NCBI GenBank assembly: GCA_015832175.1
Contig: WJXW01000004.1
Coordinates: 2,170,001-2,234,000 of the forward strand
Source: Paraphaeosphaeria minitans
Lineage: Eukaryota > Ascomycota > Dothideomycetes > Pleosporales > Didymosphaeriaceae
DNA: 64,000 nt
Direction: 5' to 3'
A program made the position numbers and the translations under genes. Numbering within the stretch: the first letter of the stretch is position 1; every line of letters starts with the position of its first letter. Under the pieces are notes generated by a model. It worked only from the letters and a program-made list of their open reading frames with translations. It did not search any database and was not told the origin of the DNA. This document shows positions 10,263 to 21,203 of this stretch, one piece after another.

Positions 10263-12371
10263 ATGGGTCCCGAGGCTCCTCTCCCTCTCCCAGCGGAGTT
10301 TTCCGACGTGGACCACTATGTGGAATCACTGCTGGAATTTGCGACCACATCGTGGATGCTGCAGACCCTGTGTGGAGGGGTTCACGTTTTGGATTTCTAC
10401 ACACGGTCACCTGACCTGTACGCTACAATACTGCCCGCATCATGGCGAAAATGGTTTCGAGGGCGCGACATCATGGATATCTTGGACTTGTTCATGCGGG
10501 AAGACCTTGGCCAGTTCAATGACTCCAGCGAAGAGCAGACCTGGCGTGACGGCCCGGGACCGCCAGAGGAGCTTTTGCTGTATATCAGAAACGTGCGGAA
10601 GCACCTACTCGCGAGAGACTTCCCGCCCCCGGGAGCACCTACAGCGCCTGAAAAGGCCACCATTGCACGCCATATAGCTCTGGGCATGAAGGTCAAGAAA
10701 GTGCACGAAGTGGATCACTTTGCTCGCTACATTGACAGACTGACTGCGGACATCAAGGAATCTGGAAGGGAAGACATCACGCATCTTGTCGACTTTGGAT
10801 CAGGGCAGAACTATCTGGGACGAGCACTGGCTGCCCCACCTTACTCCAAGCACCTTGTAGCCGTCGAGAGCAGGCAACACAACATTGAAGGTGCCAAGAA
10901 AATGGACATCAAAGCCAAACTCGTCGAGAAGCCGCTCACTTACGTGAACAAGAAAAAATGGCGGGCGGAAAACGAGCAAGACAAGAGGAGGAAGAAGAAC
11001 CTGTTAAAAGGATTGAACGTACACGCTGATGCGTTGGTATCTGCCAGCGATGCGAGAACAGGTCCTAGCAGAGAAAGCACCATAGCAGATGATAACGCAA
11101 CTGTCACTGTGCCAGCTGCTGACTCTCAGACGCCAGTGACAAATGGCGTCAAATGTGACGATGATGGATGCAACGTCGTGGCAGGCACTAAAACTACTAG
11201 GACGAGCGACAATGCCAAAACCATCACGACCAATTTGCAAGTCTACACAGAAGGCCAAGGCAGTGTGCAATATGTCGAACACATCATCAAAGACGGAGAC
11301 CTGAATCCAGTCATCGATCAGGTCCGCGATAGCACTTCTATCCGCCCAGAAGCCTCGTCATTGACGCCCACGGTTGTCGAAGAGCCTACCAGCCTCTCAA
11401 ATGTTCCGAAACCTACCAAGGTCAACGCCATGGTCATGTCTCTTCACTCATGTGGCAATCTCGTCCATCACGGGCTTCGTTCGCTTCTTCTTAGCCCAGC
11501 TGTCTCCGCAGTGGCAATGGTAGGATGTTGCTACAATCTCGTCACGGAGCGCCTCGGACCTCCAACCTATAAGCTGCCAACCCTCCGGCCAAATCACCCA
11601 CGTCTCGAGAAGACTGCGAATGCTTTCGACCCTCACGGCTTCCCTATGTCTGAACGACTTGCTTCTTATCCACTGCCACATGCTCCGTTGCCCATTTTGA
11701 ATGGAGAGTTCAGGTCAGATGAGCAGCCGAAGGGCGTCCGTCTCAATATCACATCCCGCATGATGGCCGTCCAGGCCCCTTTCAACTGGGGCCGCGCCGA
11801 CAGCGAGCTCTTCTTTACAAGGCACTACTACCGCGCACTCCTCCAACGGATCTTCCTCGAACGGGGCGTTGTATCCGCACCTGTGGACGGCGACGGCACC
11901 GTCGGCGGATCAGCATCTGGGCATACCAGCAGAGTCGCCTGGACTCCTCCCAATGGGCGTGGGCCAGGTCTTAGCTCAGACGGCACCTCTACGCCGCTCA
12001 CTATTGGCACTCTGCGCAAGTTTGCATATAGCGATTTCAAGTCCTACGTTCACGCTGCCATCACGAAGCTGACCAGCCCGAACTCCTTTTGCGAGGTCGA
12101 CCCTGATTTTATCAAAGAGAAAATGGATGGGCTGACTGATGAGGATATAGAGGGCTACGAGAAGAGGTTCAAAGAGAAAAAGCATGAACTGAGTGTTATG
12201 TGGGGCCTCATGGCGTTTAGTGCGGGCGTGGTCGAAGCCGTTATTGTCACCGATCGATGGCTGTGGTTGAAGGAGCAACCAGAAGTAGAGACAGCGTGGG
12301 TCGAGCCGGTTTTCGACTATGCGTTAAGCCCGAGGAATCTGGTGGTTGTGGGTATCAAAAAGCAAACTTGA
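10263..12371 (+). CDS. METTL25/RRNAD1-type SAM-dependent methyltransferase
   Basis: One exon encodes 702 residues. The N-terminal ~170 residues are helical and contain the family segments ATTSWMLQTLCGG and LDLFMREDL. SAM-binding motif I follows as HLVDFGSGQNYLGRALA around residue 176, with VAVESRQHNIEGAKKMD as the next strand. A low-complexity stretch of about 140 residues (roughly 246-386) interrupts the fold. The second half resumes at MVMSLHSCGNLVHHGLRS and carries the diagnostic MVGCCYNLVTERLG block. METTL25-family proteins are poorly understood; some act on ribosomal components, and the older RRNAD1 name reflects weak similarity to rRNA adenine dimethylases. The substrate here is unknown. 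The ATG start lies in a clean context and no intron is needed. Confidence 0.88.
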   Translation: MGPEAPLPLPAEFSDVDHYVESLLEFATTSWMLQTLCGGVHVLDFYTRSPDLYATILPASWRKWFRGRDIMDILDLFMREDLGQFNDSSEEQTWRDGPGPPEELLLYIRNVRKHLLARDFPPPGAPTAPEKATIARHIALGMKVKKVHEVDHFARYIDRLTADIKESGREDITHLVDFGSGQNYLGRALAAPPYSKHLVAVESRQHNIEGAKKMDIKAKLVEKPLTYVNKKKWRAENEQDKRRKKNLLKGLNVHADALVSASDARTGPSRESTIADDNATVTVPAADSQTPVTNGVKCDDDGCNVVAGTKTTRTSDNAKTITTNLQVYTEGQGSVQYVEHIIKDGDLNPVIDQVRDSTSIRPEASSLTPTVVEEPTSLSNVPKPTKVNAMVMSLHSCGNLVHHGLRSLLLSPAVSAVAMVGCCYNLVTERLGPPTYKLPTLRPNHPRLEKTANAFDPHGFPMSERLASYPLPHAPLPILNGEFRSDEQPKGVRLNITSRMMAVQAPFNWGRADSELFFTRHYYRALLQRIFLERGVVSAPVDGDGTVGGSASGHTSRVAWTPPNGRGPGLSSDGTSTPLTIGTLRKFAYSDFKSYVHAAITKLTSPNSFCEVDPDFIKEKMDGLTDEDIEGYEKRFKEKKHELSVMWGLMAFSAGVVEAVIVTDRWLWLKEQPEVETAWVEPVFDYALSPRNLVVVGIKKQT

Positions 12372-13132
12372 GATACGCGTTCCAGAGTCTTCGATTTGTC
12401 CCACAACACGAGAAGACCGCGACGCAACAAATTTTGCATAGCAAAAGATGCAGTATCTAGGGCGAACCCTGTAACGCCGCAAGTTGGTATCACATCTGGT
12501 GAGGTGGCGCATACATCAACAATCCCAAAGCAACCACTTAGCCACTGCAACAAAGAGCGCCATCCAATCGCCTGCAGGACACCGTTTATCCCAATGCATA
12601 TACACGTCACCGCCAAGCGCATATCTACCGCGAGCCTTCCCATCCTCCACGGCTCCCCTAACGACCCGCTCGCTCCTCTCAATCACAGCTTCAGATGTAC
12701 TTCAGAGAAATCCCAGAGGGGGGCTGTGTTCAGGGCGAGATCGCAAAACCGATGGCAGAGCGCTCAATTCAAAGCAATTGCCCCCTTTCCAAGCCTAGGC
12801 GCAATTCGCGCCCGCCGCTCATCGACCATCTTGCTGGTCCATCAAGTCTTGGAAGTCTTGGCCCAAGATCCGTTCCGCTGCACGGCAACACCTGAGCGCT
12901 TGGCGGTCCGACAACACCAAAGCGTTAGGGACGGTTGGCATTTCTTAAGGGATCCACATGTAAGAAGAGGACGGAAAACCAAGATTCGGTGGCAGGCTAC
13001 TGTGTGGCAGCTTCAAATACCCGCCGTGTCCCGCTCCGTTCGTTTCCAGATTGAAGACCGTACTTCCCTTTTACCAGTCACTCGTTATCATCCTGGTTTT
13101 ATAGTATTTTGTAATCTTCCATTTTATTCAAC
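12372..13132. other. Promoter region of the GH72 gene
   Basis: The 761 bases hold a long open frame (to 13136) starting only from TTG, with no family similarity; I do not regard it as a gene. A pyrimidine-rich leader with TTTATAGTATTTTG near 13098 precedes the GH72 ATG. Confidence 0.5.
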
Positions 13133-14556
13133 ATGAAATCCTTCGTAACGCTTTCCATTTGGGGAGCTGCCATCGCACCTGTTTTCGCTGGCGTCGTGCC
13201 CCGACAGAGCAATGGAAAACTCACGCCGGTCACGGTGAAAGGAAACGCTTTCTACGCGGGCGATGAGCGCTTCTACATGCGAGGAGTTGCTTACCAGCCA
13301 GGTAATTGAGACGCTATTTCCATTCAAACGAGAAATTAACCCTCTTAGGTGGCGCATCTGATGCCAAAGACCCCCTACTCGACCTAGAGAACTTGCGCCG
13401 CGATGTCAAGAACTTCAAGGACCTTGGGATTAACACTGTTCGCATCTACACGATCGACAACTCGGAGAACCACGATGAAGGCATGGCCATCCTCGACGAA
13501 GCAGGCATCTACCTCGCCCTTGATGCGAACACACCACAATACTCTCTCAACCGCGAGTCCAACGCGACCCTCCACCGCTCCTACAATGATGTCTACCTTC
13601 AGTCTGTCTTCTCCACCATTGACCAGTTTGCCGACTACAATAACCTTCTCGTTTTCTTCTCCGGTAACGAAGTCATCAACGCCGTTAACAACACCAACGC
13701 CGCGCCCTATATCAAAGCCGTCACACGCGACATGAAGCAATATATTTCTAACCGCCACTCTCGCCAGATTCCCGTCGGCTACTCCGCTGCCGACGTCGCC
13801 GAAGTCATCGAGCAGCAAGCTCTCTACTTCGACTGCGGCACCGATGACTCGCGCGCCGACTTCTTCGCCTTCAACGACTACTCCTGGTGCGATAAAGAGA
13901 ACGGCCTGCAGACTTTCACTGGCGCCGGCTGGGACAAGAAAGTCGAGACCTACAAGAACTTCCCGCGTCCCATCTTCCTCTCCGAGCACGGCTGCATCAA
14001 GCCGAACCGCCAGTGGGGCGAGATCGCCGCGCTCTTCTCAACTAAGATGACGGGCGTGTACAGCGGCGGCCTGGCGTACGAGTACACGGTCGAGCCCAAC
14101 GGCTACGGCATCGTCGACATCAACGACGACGGCGACATCGAGCCCAACGACGACTTTAAATCCCTCAAGGCTGCCTACGCCAACGTGACGAACCCCTCTG
14201 GCAACGGTGGCGCGAAGACGACGGACGGAAAGGCGAGCGAGTGCCCGTCCGAGAGCGACGACTGGTCGGTTAGCTCCGAGGCACTGCTTGCGATGCCGGC
14301 TGGTGCGCAGAAATACATGGATGAAGGGGCCGGAACTGGACCTGGACTGGACGGCGATGAATCCAGCCACTGGGCTGGCGAGGCGAGCGAGGGTACCGCG
14401 ACTGCCGCATCAGGCGCTCCTACGCGCACGCCGGATGGCAGTGCGGCGCCGTCGGGTGGCAGCGAGGAGGGTGCCGCCTTTGCCACTGAGGTGCCGATGA
14501 AGTTTGTCGGCATGGTTGTCGCGAGCGTTATGCTTGGTGCTGCGATGGTGCTGTAG
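13133..14556 (+). CDS. gel: GPI-anchored 1,3-beta-glucanosyltransferase, GH72 (Gas/Gel family)
   Basis: Two exons, 13133-13301 and 13349-14556, encode 458 residues. The 47-base intron joins AYQPG to GASDAKDPL. A signal peptide (MKSFVTLSIWGAAIAPVFA) starts the protein. The GH72 barrel follows: VTVKGNAFY, RFYMRGVAYQPGG, NTVRIYTIDN, acid/base Glu164 in FFSGNEVIN, and nucleophile Glu269 in FLSEHGC. There is no C-terminal X8/CBM43 module. A Ser/Gly/Ala-rich linker leads to a hydrophobic tail (KFVGMVVASVMLGAAMVL) that fits a GPI-attachment signal. These enzymes cut and rejoin beta-1,3-glucan chains at the plasma membrane and outer wall, elongating wall glucan. Both catalytic residues are intact, so activity is expected. 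Confidence 0.95.
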
Positions 14557-15330
14557 ATGAGCGCAGGGTGCCTGAAATGTGATGGGTGTGTGTACGCTGG
14601 CGATGGGCGTTATCATTCTTTCGCCTCCTTTGAGGGTTTCGGCTCGGCGAGATATCTCCTTCTGTTTCGGCCATCATCTGCAAGATCTGTAGCTTACCTA
14701 TCACTTCCCTACGTCAACTAGGTCTTATTTCCTTCCTTGGCGATTCCCGCTGTGTGAAGCGTCCAAGTATACCGTCTGTTCTCCTCGATCGCGAACAGCT
14801 TCTGTGCGGTTACGTTTCACCCTGCTGTTACCTGCATCAAATCTTCGCAGATGATTTCTAGACGTTATTTCCCGCATGGCTTCGTGCAGCCGTTTTCCTA
14901 ATTAATGCCACACTACTCCATGATTATCATACGCTCGACCCCTCGGCATCTCCGTGGAATACCAATACTCGAATGTATTCTATGGCTTCCATCCAATTCC
15001 CGCCATACGACCCACCAAAGCCCACTTCATACGTTGTATTAACACTCTCAATGACATTCACACTGAGCTCCTGGATTTCGTCCAGCCGGCCCACCGTCGT
15101 GTTCCCCGCAGACTGGCTGACAACAAAAGCTAAAGCTTACACTGTGATACTTCATCGTGGATGCTCATACCAGGGTCCGCTAAAGGAGTCTGACTTTCAT
15201 TATCGACCACTGTGATGCACTGAAAGCTATTACATTACGAATTTTAAGTTAAGTATCATGTGTAAACACTCTGGGTATCTCCGCGCCTCCAGATCATCAT
15301 GCCCTGTTTTCCCACACCACCGACATCCGT
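14557..15330. other. Convergent intergenic region
   Basis: This is the 3' flank of two converging genes. Nothing coding or repetitive was seen. Confidence 0.5.
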
Positions 15331-16283
15331 TCACACCAGGAAGCCTGTCCTTGCGTTCGCCCAGTCGAACCACACCGACCTCCCCCTCAGCGCCGCATAG
15401 CCGATTTCCAAATCTCCTCCTCTTTTGGCGAGGAGCACGCATTTCCCGGCGAATGGACCGCCTAGACTTTTGCTGACCCGGAGAATATACTGCGCGGGCT
15501 TCACCAGAATCTGCTGCGCGCCCGCTTCGAGGTCGAGGTTGAGGGTCGGGAAGCTGGATGTGGCGTTGCAGCTCACCAGGTCCACGGATTCCATACCACG
15601 GCCCATGTCGACAGGTTCGGGGTTTGTGAACTTGGCCATGAAATCGTAGACGTCATGGGGAAGCCTGATGTACGGGGTGTGCAGCGCGAGACTGAGGGGT
15701 CCCGTGCTTGCACTAACAGATATGCCTTTCGAGACGTTGATGGAAGTGACGTTGAGGCGACGGCCTGGCTGCGTTGTAGGCGTCCATATGATGCCGATGT
15801 TCGTGTCCATGTGATGGAAGAGTTTCCAACCAGGCTCGGGCTCCAGGACGAGTGGACCCGAGGCTTCGGTGTCGAGGGGCATTGTCATCATCAGGGAGGA
15901 TTGCTGGTTCTTAGGCGCTTTGGGTGGGCCTTTGGAGAAGGGTTCAATTTTGATGGGAGCAATTCGATTGGTGATGTCGTCGAACACATTGAGGTGAAGT
16001 TGGGTAATCTCACCCCGGTCGCAATGCCAGTCTGAGGGGAAGTAGTCGGTAAAGTAGTAACGCCAATCGCCGTTCATCTGGTCAGATGTCAATGACTTAC
16101 TTTGTAAGATTAGATCCGTAACGAACTTACATGAAACGTGAAACTGCTGCCGATATGGATCGCTTTACGACCTCGGCCACAATTGGCTGCACCTGGAGGT
16201 TGGGGCAGTGGCTTCTGCCATTCGGCGACGCCTTGGGCGGCAGCGAGTGTGAAGGCCGCTGCCAGCGCAAGGAGATGCAGCAT
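15331..16283 (-). CDS. Secreted protein resembling the C-terminal lobe of pepsin-type proteases
   Basis: Two exons, 16283-16131 and 16077-15331, give 299 residues. The intron has a GTAAGT donor and ACCAG acceptor and is phase 0. A signal peptide (MLHLLALAAAFTLAAAQ) supports this start over upstream in-frame codons. The last ~130 residues follow the layout of an A1 aspartic-protease C-lobe: a flap-side strand, TPYIRLPHDVYDFM, a Cys pair (VSCNATSSFPTLNLDL to KCVLLAK), VKPAQYILRV, and a closing WFDWANARTGF strand. The position where DTGT or DSGT would carry the catalytic Asp reads ALHTPY, so no active Asp is present. The N-lobe is missing as well. It is probably a non-catalytic secreted or surface protein. 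The similarity is motif-level and needs a profile search. Confidence 0.6.
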
Positions 16284-16821
16284 ACTCGCTATCGCTGCAT
16301 TTCTGAAGACGGGATAACCAGAAACAGATGTGTCTGATCGACGAGGTGTGGCGCAGAAGGCCAACTGCCACTTTCTGTCGCCTGGTAGTTTCGGGAGGGT
16401 AACAGGAGCAAACCAGGGTTCCGAAAAGGGGGGAAGAGCGAGCGTTAATACGAGAGGTGCCTCCCACACCGCAAAACGAACCAGCGGAACCGAGAGAAGG
16501 AAGTCTTTGGCCGTATTCGCGCTTTCACGAGGGTAAGAGGGTGTGATGTCGCCCGACACAGATGTACAATTGAAGTGGCGCTGTCCTGCTTACGGTAAGC
16601 GTTCCGGGCGTGCGGTGAATCCTTGCCCCACTGTTTTTAGTTGGGCAGGCGCCAGGTGCCTGGAAGCTGGAACCATTTACTGACTGCACACCTCTCAACG
16701 AACGAAGACTGGATACAACATCCACTTCACCTTGGCCTCTCCGCCACCCAAACGAACACTCTGTTTCTACCTACCCGTTCGTCAACACCATAACCCCGAG
16801 CTGCCGCAGAGCTACCCCGCC
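16284..16821. other. Divergent intergenic region between half-pepsin and SGT1 genes
   Basis: Frames extend through this region on both strands, but the SGT1-side extension begins only at TTG (16732) and the minus-strand extension of the half-pepsin frame precedes its signal peptide. I read it as promoter and leader. Confidence 0.5.
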
Positions 16822-17964
16822 ATGGAACAAGCAACCCGCGGCGCAGCGGCGCTCTCTGCCAGCAAGTATGCCGAAGCGATCGAACACTACACCAATGCGA
16901 TAGGAGAGAACCCGGGCGCTGTCGACTACTACATCCAGCGCTCCACGGCCTACCAGCGCTCCTTGAAGTACACCGAAGCCCTCACAGACGCCGAGAAGGC
17001 TGTCGTCCTCGCCCACAACCGCGCGCGTCGCGAGCTCATCAAAGACTCGCAGCTGCGACGAGGCATAGCGCTCTACTTCCTGGGCCAGTACGCGAACGCG
17101 AGATTTGTACTCGACATTGTGAAGGCAATAAACGACAAAGAGAAGACACTGGCCGTCTGGGAGTCCAGGGTTGCGACCAAATTGAATGCCATTCCCGAGG
17201 GCGACGAGCAGAGGAACGTTACCACTAAATCGGTTCCTGATGTAGACATCGACGCGGCTCCGCCACCGAAGAAGGAGGACAACCCTGCAGACCCGCCCTC
17301 CGCCAGCCGCCCGCAACTGCCACCAGCACCTACAGAAAAGCCCAAGCACGACTGGTATCAGAACAACGAGCAAGTCACATTCACGCTTCTGGCGAAGAAT
17401 GTGCCAAAGGACAAGGCCAAGGTAGAGATCGAGGCAGATTCGTTGGAAATCTCCTACCCTCTTGCGAACGGCAGCGACTTCAACTACAACCTCCTACCCT
17501 TCTACGGAAAGGTTGACCCTGCTACCTCGTCTTACCGCATTACACCTACCAAGATCGAGGTCGTCCTGAAGAAATCTGAACCCGGCGTGAAGTGGAAGAC
17601 ACTCGAGGGCGAACTCGAGAGCATGTCCGAAGGAACAGAAACAAGTGGAGGACCGACAGCGATCCCGCAACGCGTAAAGGTCGCCGCTGAGGCTGCACCT
17701 TCATACCCCACGTCATCGAAGACGGGCGCCAAGAACTGGGACAAGCTTGCCGCGGAGGAGGGCGACGAGGATGAAATCGAAGGCGATGAGACGTCTCGAT
17801 TCTTCAAGTCGCTCTACAAGGGCGCCGGTGAAGACGCACAGCGAGCCATGATGAAGAGCTACCAGGAGAGCGGTGGCACCGTTCTGAGTACTGACTGGAG
17901 CAGCGTGGGCAATAAGTATGTCGCACCTGAGCCTCCGGAGGGAATGGAAGCGAAGAAGTACTAA
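16822..17964 (+). CDS. SGT1: SGT1 co-chaperone (TPR-CS-SGS)
   Basis: A single exon encodes 380 residues. The start is the ATG at 16822 in the context CCCGCCATGG, giving MEQATRGAAALSASKYAEAI; the frame is open further upstream but only from a TTG. Three parts are visible in order: a TPR domain (residues about 1-120), a CS domain beginning HDWYQNNEQVTFTLLAKNV near 175 and running to about 266 (LKKSEPGVKWKTLEG), and the C-terminal SGS domain with KNWDKLAAEE, ETSRFFKSLYKGA and MMKSYQESGGTVLSTDW. SGT1 links Hsp90 to client proteins, including the kinetochore Skp1-Ctf13 module, SCF ubiquitin ligases and adenylate cyclase. All three domains are complete, so the protein should be functional. Confidence 0.95.
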   Translation: MEQATRGAAALSASKYAEAIEHYTNAIGENPGAVDYYIQRSTAYQRSLKYTEALTDAEKAVVLAHNRARRELIKDSQLRRGIALYFLGQYANARFVLDIVKAINDKEKTLAVWESRVATKLNAIPEGDEQRNVTTKSVPDVDIDAAPPPKKEDNPADPPSASRPQLPPAPTEKPKHDWYQNNEQVTFTLLAKNVPKDKAKVEIEADSLEISYPLANGSDFNYNLLPFYGKVDPATSSYRITPTKIEVVLKKSEPGVKWKTLEGELESMSEGTETSGGPTAIPQRVKVAAEAAPSYPTSSKTGAKNWDKLAAEEGDEDEIEGDETSRFFKSLYKGAGEDAQRAMMKSYQESGGTVLSTDWSSVGNKYVAPEPPEGMEAKKY

Positions 17965-18723
17965 AGGGGAGTTTGCGAACTGGGAAAATCTAACGATTCA
18001 CGACAAGTTGACTTGGCATATGCATGGCGATGGGGCTCAGAAGATGGCGTAGAATGAAGCATTCTGTATTACCGTAGGATAGGCGATGCAGGGACTATCA
18101 ATACCCGACTGATGATATTGATATGGGACACGGGAGCACGGATGTTACTTTCTGGGACTTGGAACGCATGAGCTCGTAGATACAAGCAATGACTGACCTT
18201 GCTGGCTAGATCATCTTCACCCTTCAGTTCCGCGCTTACGTGAAGTATCTACTCTTTACTGCTTTCTCCAACGATCGTTTTGTAACGCCAAGCACGAATT
18301 CCCCATGTCGTAATCTATCTTCAAAAAAAAGGAAGCTCTGGAACTCACCGATCATCAAGGCCGCTGCCAGGTTGGTCATCCAGTGCTCCAGACTGCTGCA
18401 CCCCCAGGAAGCTTAATCAGGACCATCCCCCGCCATCACGATGCCCCTTCCCCTCACCCCTTCGCACAAGCCTCGCGTCCTGTAGACGTCCGACGCTAAT
18501 GCTGCGCACTCGGCCAATCACAATCCTCCCATATTTGTCGTGACTAAGCTCGCGCCCAACACCCTCCGACCCCCGAGGGCTTCCGAATGCGGCTAAAGCT
18601 TCCCTTCGCCGCCGCCATAGCTACGTCAATCTCGCGTCGTATGATTGGGAATGAAGACAATGAAGTCCCCGTGTTAATATAACACATCTCTTCTAGATCT
18701 CTACGCGCTTGTCAAGTGACCTG
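17965..18723. other. Intergenic region upstream of the questin-oxidase-like gene
   Basis: No gene is seen. A GTGTTAATATAACAC palindrome-like AT patch near 18670-18685 may be part of the downstream core promoter. Confidence 0.45.
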
Positions 18724-20334
18724 ATGTTCATCAAACGGCCCACTTACTTAGAGACTGCTGCTGTCGTAGCTTCTGCCGTGGGCCAGACTGCAGTTGGTAT
18801 CAACAAAGCATTTACCACTTCGCCACGCGGTCTTCAACAGTTTGTTTGGAGAGCGGATCAAAAGGTTCTATTACGAGGTATGGCTACGGCAAGTACGGTT
18901 AAGCTTGATGCCCGGGTGCAGCCGGAGTTTTTCGTGAAGGGAATCTCGGAGGAGAGCGCGAGGGTTACGAGTGAGCTGTTGCAAGAGAACCATGACAAGT
19001 ACCATATCTACTTCAACCGAAGTGGCTTTCATGTAAGTTTTGATCCGCTCTTCAACGAACTTGGCGTTAATTAGAGTCTGGAAAGAACCACATTGTACAT
19101 CATCTCTTGACCCTCTTCGCCCTCCGAGCTACACCGGAGGAGATCAGGCGCGGCTACGATGAGAACAAGGACTATCAACGGCTGCAAGGCGACCTGAAGA
19201 AAGAGATAGTGGACGATATGCACGACCCCGAAAGGTTCAAAACATACTTGGGACAGGAGCAGTATTACCACGACTTCCTCCAGTACTTCCAGGACGAAAT
19301 CAGCAAGAAGGGCTGGGAGACCGTGCTAAATGATGAGCTCTTTAAAGGCGATGAGCGCGCAGACGATCTGCTTGCACGCCTCTATGGGGGCTTTCTCCAT
19401 CCCATCATTCATCTAGGCTTTGGAGTTGAGTTCCGCCAGCCCGCCATCATCGCCGAGGCGCTCGCCCAAGCCGCCGTCCACGACAACTGGATGCTGTCCT
19501 TCTTCCTCGACGCTGAAAAGGCGGCAAATAAATCAGATACGCCTCGGGACTCGAAGACTATCGTGCAGCTCCTCAACAACATTCGCGCAGACAAGAAGCT
19601 TTCGTCCGCAGCGCACTGGGACGACGGTAACAAGATCCGCGACGGCATCTTGAAGCGCGCGCCCGAAGAGATGCTCAAGTACGCAAGCCAATACGTGGTC
19701 TCCGAGTCCCAGCTCGAAGAGAAGACGGCAGAGATGGTCAACGCAGCTGGTAAGCATGCTCTCCCATGCCATACCCTCCTCCAAACCCACGTCCCATGAC
19801 ACTAAGTCTGAAATGCCAGTATTCTACACCGCTGCCGCCCAGCACCCTCCCAGTGTCCCCAAATTCGACTTCTATTACATCCACGTCACAAACGCATCCA
19901 TTTTCTTCTCCACCTTCCTTGCCCTCCCCTCCCTCACCTCCGCCACAAAGCGCCGCCTGCTAGAATGGAAGGTACGCTCCGACCTCGCCATGTACAGCTC
20001 GCGGGCATCTCCAGCTCTCCTCATGGACGACCTCACGACCTACAAGACGGCAGACAAAGACGATTCGTGGGAAAGGGTTGTTGAGAGGGTCAACGCGCTC
20101 TCGGATGATGGGCACGCGAGCAAATTGGTGAGAGCACTGGCGCATGGCGAGCAGGTTTGCAAGAAGTTCGAGGGGAGGGATGGGTTCGTGGTGCAGGGGG
20201 ACATGTGGAGGCGGCTGGGCAATATGGCAGTCGATAGCGTCGAGGCCGGGGGACCGACGTGGGTGCGGAGTGCGGGTTTCGCGGAGGCGTGGAAGGACGT
20301 CCCGTTGAGGCAGGGGATGAGGGCAAGGGTTTGA
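18724..20334 (+). CDS. Questin-oxidase-family (DUF4243, AflY/HypA-like) oxidoreductase
   Basis: Three exons, 18724-19032, 19086-19749 and 19820-20334, encode up to 495 residues. The joins restore FNRSGFH-NHIVHHLLTLFALRATPEEI and VNAA-VFYTAAAQHPP in frame. A second ATG at 18880 (MATASTVKLDARVQPEF) matches the usual start of family members. The extra 52 residues from 18724 could be a targeting peptide or untranslated leader, so the start is uncertain. Characterised family members (AflY in aflatoxin and GedK in geodin biosynthesis) perform Baeyer-Villiger-type ring opening of anthraquinones. His-rich NHIVHHLL and HPIIHLGFGVEF are conserved-looking blocks. No polyketide synthase lies nearby, so this is either an orphan or a primary-metabolism paralogue. 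The neighbour on the same strand is an aldo-keto reductase. Confidence 0.85.
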
Positions 20335-21203
20335 GATGGTGTAAGATGAGTAACGGGGCTGAATGCCTGAGGGCATATCGCTTTTGTAGCGTCGTGAGTA
20401 GTGTCATTGTAATCGTACGTACGCGAGATCACAGGCAGGTATTACTCAACCTGTACTGAGGCGAATGTAATTACTTGGCGGATGATTGATTGACCACATG
20501 TATCTCACTACTTTCACTTTAACAGCCGGATCTTACGAAGTACAAGCTGTAGAGCCGCGTTGGTCACGCCAGCATCTTACTGCGACCTGCTCCATAATTA
20601 CCTATGTGTTTACAAATCAAAGCCGACTGTGCCTCGAGGAGCAACGGACAAACCATGGAGCACTTACGTACAATAGGTAGCGCAGCCAGCCGTTCATCGT
20701 GTTCGCACCCGACGGCCTTCCGCAGCAACTATTCACCCGCAATCGGTTTGAGTGACCCATCAGAAATACAAGGGAAGGAGTGGCAGGTGTACCTCATCAG
20801 GTAGATTCCCATCACTCGGTGCAGCCGATTTGTAATCTGAGGTCCACAACCCATCCACTCGCAGCGATGCTTCCGAGATGAACTAACGCAAATCAGGAGG
20901 TCAAGCTTCTTGCATCTTGTTTTCACACCAAGACTTGGAGAATCGGGCCGCTTTCGTACGGACTATGTACCTGCTTGAGTGGAGGTATCGGCGGTAGGTA
21001 GTCTAGTGGGCGGGTGAGGGGCGACTCGCTGCGAGGCGGCATGATACAATCCGACATTGGAGTAGCATCATGCATGCGTACCTCCTGTAAACAACCATGT
21101 CTACCTATAAATTACACCATCTCCCCTCTTTATTGCTCTGCATATCATCCTCTCGAATACCTATCCCCCCACACACCAAGCACTTCTCCACACCACTACA
21201 ACC
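20335..21203. other. Promoter region of the aldo-keto reductase gene
   Basis: There is no coding signal. A TATA box is seen at 21106-21113, followed by a C/A-rich leader up to the ATG. Confidence 0.55.
21106..21113 (+). promoter_or_regulatory. TATA box of the aldo-keto reductase gene
   Basis: TATAAATT lies about 95 bases upstream of the ATG and is followed by a pyrimidine/adenine-rich leader, a standard ascomycete layout. Confidence 0.55.

Noticed and set aside
12396..13136. 246-codon frame ahead of the GH72 gene
   Set aside because: It opens only at TTG, has no similarity to anything and overlaps the GH72 start; taken as promoter.
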